Assembly: GCA_000697335.1 (NCBI GenBank)
Contig: JNEM01013471.1
Location: forward strand, 1 to 12,340
Length of the DNA stretch: 12,340 nt
Source: Conidiobolus incongruus B7586
Lineage: Eukaryota; Entomophthoromycota; Entomophthoromycetes; Entomophthorales; Conidiobolaceae
Direction: 5' to 3'
The notes under the pieces are model-generated. The model was not told the origin of the DNA, did not search any database, and was given only the letters and a program-made list of their open reading frames with translations. A program made the position numbers and the translations under genes. This document shows, piece by piece, positions 9,586 to 12,340 of this stretch. The first letter of the stretch is position 1, and each line of letters begins with the position of its first letter.

Positions 9586-10104
9586 TGTTATAATATATTT
9601 ACATTTACCTAACCACTATATAAGCTTAATTGTAAAACCTTAATAATAAAGGAATTCTTATCTTCTAACCATTAAATTAATAAACCCCTTTTTTTCTAGA
9701 TTAATATAAATATCTTATCTACTTAAAATATTAACTATAAGTAGAATATCTATATCAATTATTAACAAAACCAATTTATAATAAATTTATTATTATTATT
9801 ATTAAGAATAACTTTCCTTGAATAATATAGAAATAGTTCTTCATTATATCTATATCTAATATAACTAATAAGTTTAATTTTAACCTTTTATCATTTTTTT
9901 TAAGATTATATACTATGCTTTATAATTTTCTATTTATATTAACTTTCTTTTGTAATATCCTAGGATTTTTAATTAGCAGTAATATTAGATTTTTATATAA
10001 GATATTAATAGTTATAATGATATTTTATATATCTAATACCCTAAAGGAATACTATTCTTAACTCTTTAAACCTTAGATTAATTTATATTTGTTTGGTTTT
10101 AATA
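9586..10104 (+). repeat. 3' LTR of the Ty3/gypsy fossil
   Basis: This is the partner of 4724-5242 and has the same length of 519 bases. It begins TGTTATAATATA. It keeps somewhat more C and G than the 5' LTR in its first part, which suggests that mutation was uneven between the two copies. Confidence 0.87.
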
Positions 10105-10109
10105 TAATT
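10105..10109. repeat. Candidate target-site duplication, right copy
   Basis: TAATT directly follows the 3' LTR and matches 4719-4723. Confidence 0.55.
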
Positions 10110-10147
10110 ATAGAATTTAAGGTTAATTGAATTATAAAGAAATATAT

Positions 10148-10166
10148 CTGTCTCTTATACACATCT
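10148..10166 (+). other. Tn5 mosaic end / Nextera adapter, isolated sixth copy
   Basis: CTGTCTCTTATACACATCT occurs again with all 19 bases matching, 38 bases after the target duplication. The flanks differ from those in the 254-bp array. An adapter embedded between two genomic stretches marks a possible false join, so 10167 onward may not be next to the retrotransposon in the genome. Confidence 0.96.
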
Positions 10167-12340
10167 ATAATTAATATATTATTTTTTTTGTATATTTTAA
10201 TTGATAATTAAATATAGTTTTAAAGTTCTTTATCAATTAAGAAATATATTAAAATTTTATGATTAAAGTATAATTTTAGATATATGAGAGTTAAAGATAA
10301 TTTTTTCAAATAAAGTTAAAATTAAGATAATATTTTTAAAATTTAAATCAATTAATTATATATTATAAAGATTATAATATAATAATAAGTATTTTAGATT
10401 TAGGTTAAATTTAAGTAAAATAAGTTTAGAAGTAAATTATTCTAAATAAACAAACATACTAGTTTTATATTTAAGAAAATTTTCAATTAATTTTAATTAA
10501 TATTATTTTATAATCTTTGGATTTTCTATTAAGTTAAATGTAACAAGGGATTTAATTCATTTGCAATTAGATTAAAATTCATTAATATTTAAAGATAAGT
10601 TAATTTAAAATTTTAAAGCAATTATTAAATCAAAATATTTGTTATAGTTAATAAAATAAAAGCTAAAACTAGTTAATTTTTTAATAGAATTATTAATTAG
10701 ATATTAAAATGAATAAATATAAGTATTTTAATCTATTTAATTAATATTAATATTAGTTTTTATTATATATTATAATATTTTATTAGTGTTTTTAATAAGT
10801 TTATTAATTTAATGATAAATAATAATAAATATAGCTAAGTTAGTTTTAAAATAAAAAATAATTACTTTCAAAATTAAGAGTTAAACTATATATTTCTATT
10901 GAATATAATAGTTTGAGGAATTTTATAATAAATAAAAATATTAGAAAAAAATAATTAAATAATATCTTTATTTATAAGAGTTTTAAAGCAAAGAATAAAA
11001 TAAATATATTTAAAGAATAAATTAATAATAATTAGTAATTTTTATAATTATTTGCAAATTTGAAAATCTTTATAAATTAATTTAAGTTTGTTATTAAGAT
11101 TTATTAGGGATTTATACATTAATCTACAAAAATAAGTTATAAAATCAATAAAACTTATATTTTTACTAATAACTTAATTAATATTTAATAAAATAAACTT
11201 AAATCAAAAAATTAAAATATATTATATTTATTAATAATATATATTATTATATAATAATATTTAAGTATTAATTGGTTAAAATATAAACACTTAAATTTTA
11301 CTTAAGGTGAGTTATAAATTTGTAGGTTTTTGGTGATAAAAAAAATTAAAACCTAGTGTATTTTCTTTAACTTTTCTAACTTCTTTAAGTTTATAAGGTA
11401 TAAAATCAACTAACTTCTTATATTAAAAAAAGTTAATCTTGTTTTATACTTCTTAAACATATTTTTAAAATTAATATAAATTTTTTGTTAGGGAGAAAGC
11501 TTTAATAACTTTTTTTAACTAATCCTAAAGATATTTAATTAAATTAAAGTTATAAAATTAAAAAAACCACTATATAACTATTATCTTGTTATTTTTAGGC
11601 TATTTGGTAATAAAAATTATAGTATAGCAAAAAACATTATTTTACTAAAAAATAACATTAGATTTATTTAACTTATATTATTCAATAGTTTTTTTTAATT
11701 TATTATTTAAAATACTTTAGTATATTTTAATATTAATTCTTTTATTAACTCTATAAATATACCTTATACCTAAAATCAACATATATCCTTAAATAATAAT
11801 TAACCTATTATTGTACTTTTAGGTAAAATTAACATAATAGTTATTAAGTAATTTTATATTTTTTTTAAAATAACTAGTTATTTTATTAAATCCACTAAAG
11901 TATACTTTTATTTCATTAAATTAAATAACCTTACTCTAATTAGTTTTAGTTTAACATTAATAATAACATTTAAATTTTTACCTAGTTTTACAGTAGGATT
12001 TTTTTAATTAGGGGTGTTTTTTTTAAAGTGTAAGTGATATCTATATTAATATAAAATACATATAATAATATTAATATTAACCAATATTCTTGTATAGTTT
12101 TATAATTATTGTTATATTTCTAGAATAGTATTATATTTACTTATACTAACTAACTTATAAATATACTTTTTATTATATTTATTTATAACTTTAATATATT
12201 TAAGTTTAAATTTAAATGTATTTTTATTGTTATTTTTAATAGCTTTAGCTATAGTAAACTAGTTAACACTAGTAATTCTAATAATATTATAAGTTTATTT
12301 ATCTTTTTTATAAAGTTAATTAATATATAAGTAGATTTTT
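10167..12340. other. Extremely AT-rich decayed repeat DNA, no gene seen
   Basis: No reading frame of useful length exists on either strand, and no RNA gene was seen. The first 1.1 kb is near-random A/T sequence. From about 11270 complexity rises slightly. Its base bias is like that of the retrotransposon fossil, so it is probably also mutated repeat DNA. Because of the adapter at 10148-10166, its link to the rest of the window is doubtful. Confidence 0.7.
11270..11960 (-). mobile_element. Faint possible Ty1/copia-type pol remnant (fossil)
   Basis: Read on the minus strand, from high to low coordinates, there are weak echoes of a copia protease near 11900-11770, of the GAG-pre-integrase region near 11540-11480, and of the start of integrase down to about 11300. 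The order fits copia pol, but each match is vague and the element is broken throughout. No LTRs were found for it. It may instead be another repeat class, or chance. Confidence 0.22.

Larger units (their letters stand above)
4724..10104 (+). mobile_element. Decayed Ty3/gypsy LTR retrotransposon (fossil)
   Basis: The element is about 5.4 kb and reads on the plus strand. It has two 519-bp LTRs, a polypurine tract just before the 3' LTR, and an internal region whose order fits gag-protease-reverse transcriptase-RNase H-integrase, the Ty3/gypsy order. A reverse-transcriptase active-site region near 7255-7295 and a GPY/F-like integrase end near 9225-9345 are recognisable. The copy is broken many times over and cannot be active. 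Composition is almost all A/T, as expected after repeat-induced C-to-T mutation in fungi. TAATT flanks both ends. The layout looks full length, so this is a mutated complete insertion and not a fragment. Confidence 0.88.

Noticed and set aside
11489-11498. TAGGGAGAAA as a second polypurine tract before another LTR
   Set aside because: It repeats the motif next to the 3' LTR, but no LTR-like TG start or copy of the LTR follows. It is probably chance.
1-12340. tRNA, rRNA or mitochondrial DNA origin for the AT-rich sequence
   Set aside because: No cloverleaf or rRNA-like block was seen. A spliceosomal-intron syntaxin gene and an LTR element show that this is nuclear DNA, at least up to the adapter at 10148.

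Overview
The window looks like a very AT-rich fungal nuclear contig. One gene is compact, split by eight introns of 47-62 bp and spliced in fungal style: GT-AG ends, with CTAAC/CTGAC-like branch sites visible in some introns. The rest is AT-saturated repeat sequence that resembles DNA mutated by repeat-induced C-to-T change. The gene product is a plasma-membrane syntaxin of the Sso/syntaxin-1 class. The phylum cannot be fixed from this sequence.

Layout. Bases 1-1250 are a non-coding upstream region with a few promoter-like elements close to the gene. Bases 1251-2543 hold the only convincing gene, a nine-exon syntaxin of 291 residues. Bases 2544-3181 are AT-rich 3' flank. Bases 3182-4646 are five exact copies plus one partial copy of a 254-bp unit. 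Each full unit ends in the 19-base engineered Tn5 mosaic end used in Nextera libraries, so this array is almost certainly an artefact and not a satellite. Bases 4724-10104 are a decayed Ty3/gypsy LTR retrotransposon with 519-bp LTRs, a polypurine tract, recognisable pol parts and a candidate 5-bp target duplication. A sixth mosaic end lies at 10148-10166, so sequence to its right may come from another locus. Bases 10167-12340 are extremely AT-rich decayed repeat DNA, with at most a faint Ty1/copia-like trace on the minus strand.

Only the syntaxin gene appears functional. Its product should act as the Qa-SNARE of exocytosis, pairing with SNAP-25/Sec9-like and synaptobrevin/Snc-like partners and with Sec1/Munc18, none of which is encoded here. 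I find no new biological system. The most unusual signal, a perfect 254-bp array, is explained best by library adapter carried into the assembly. That matters to anyone using this contig.
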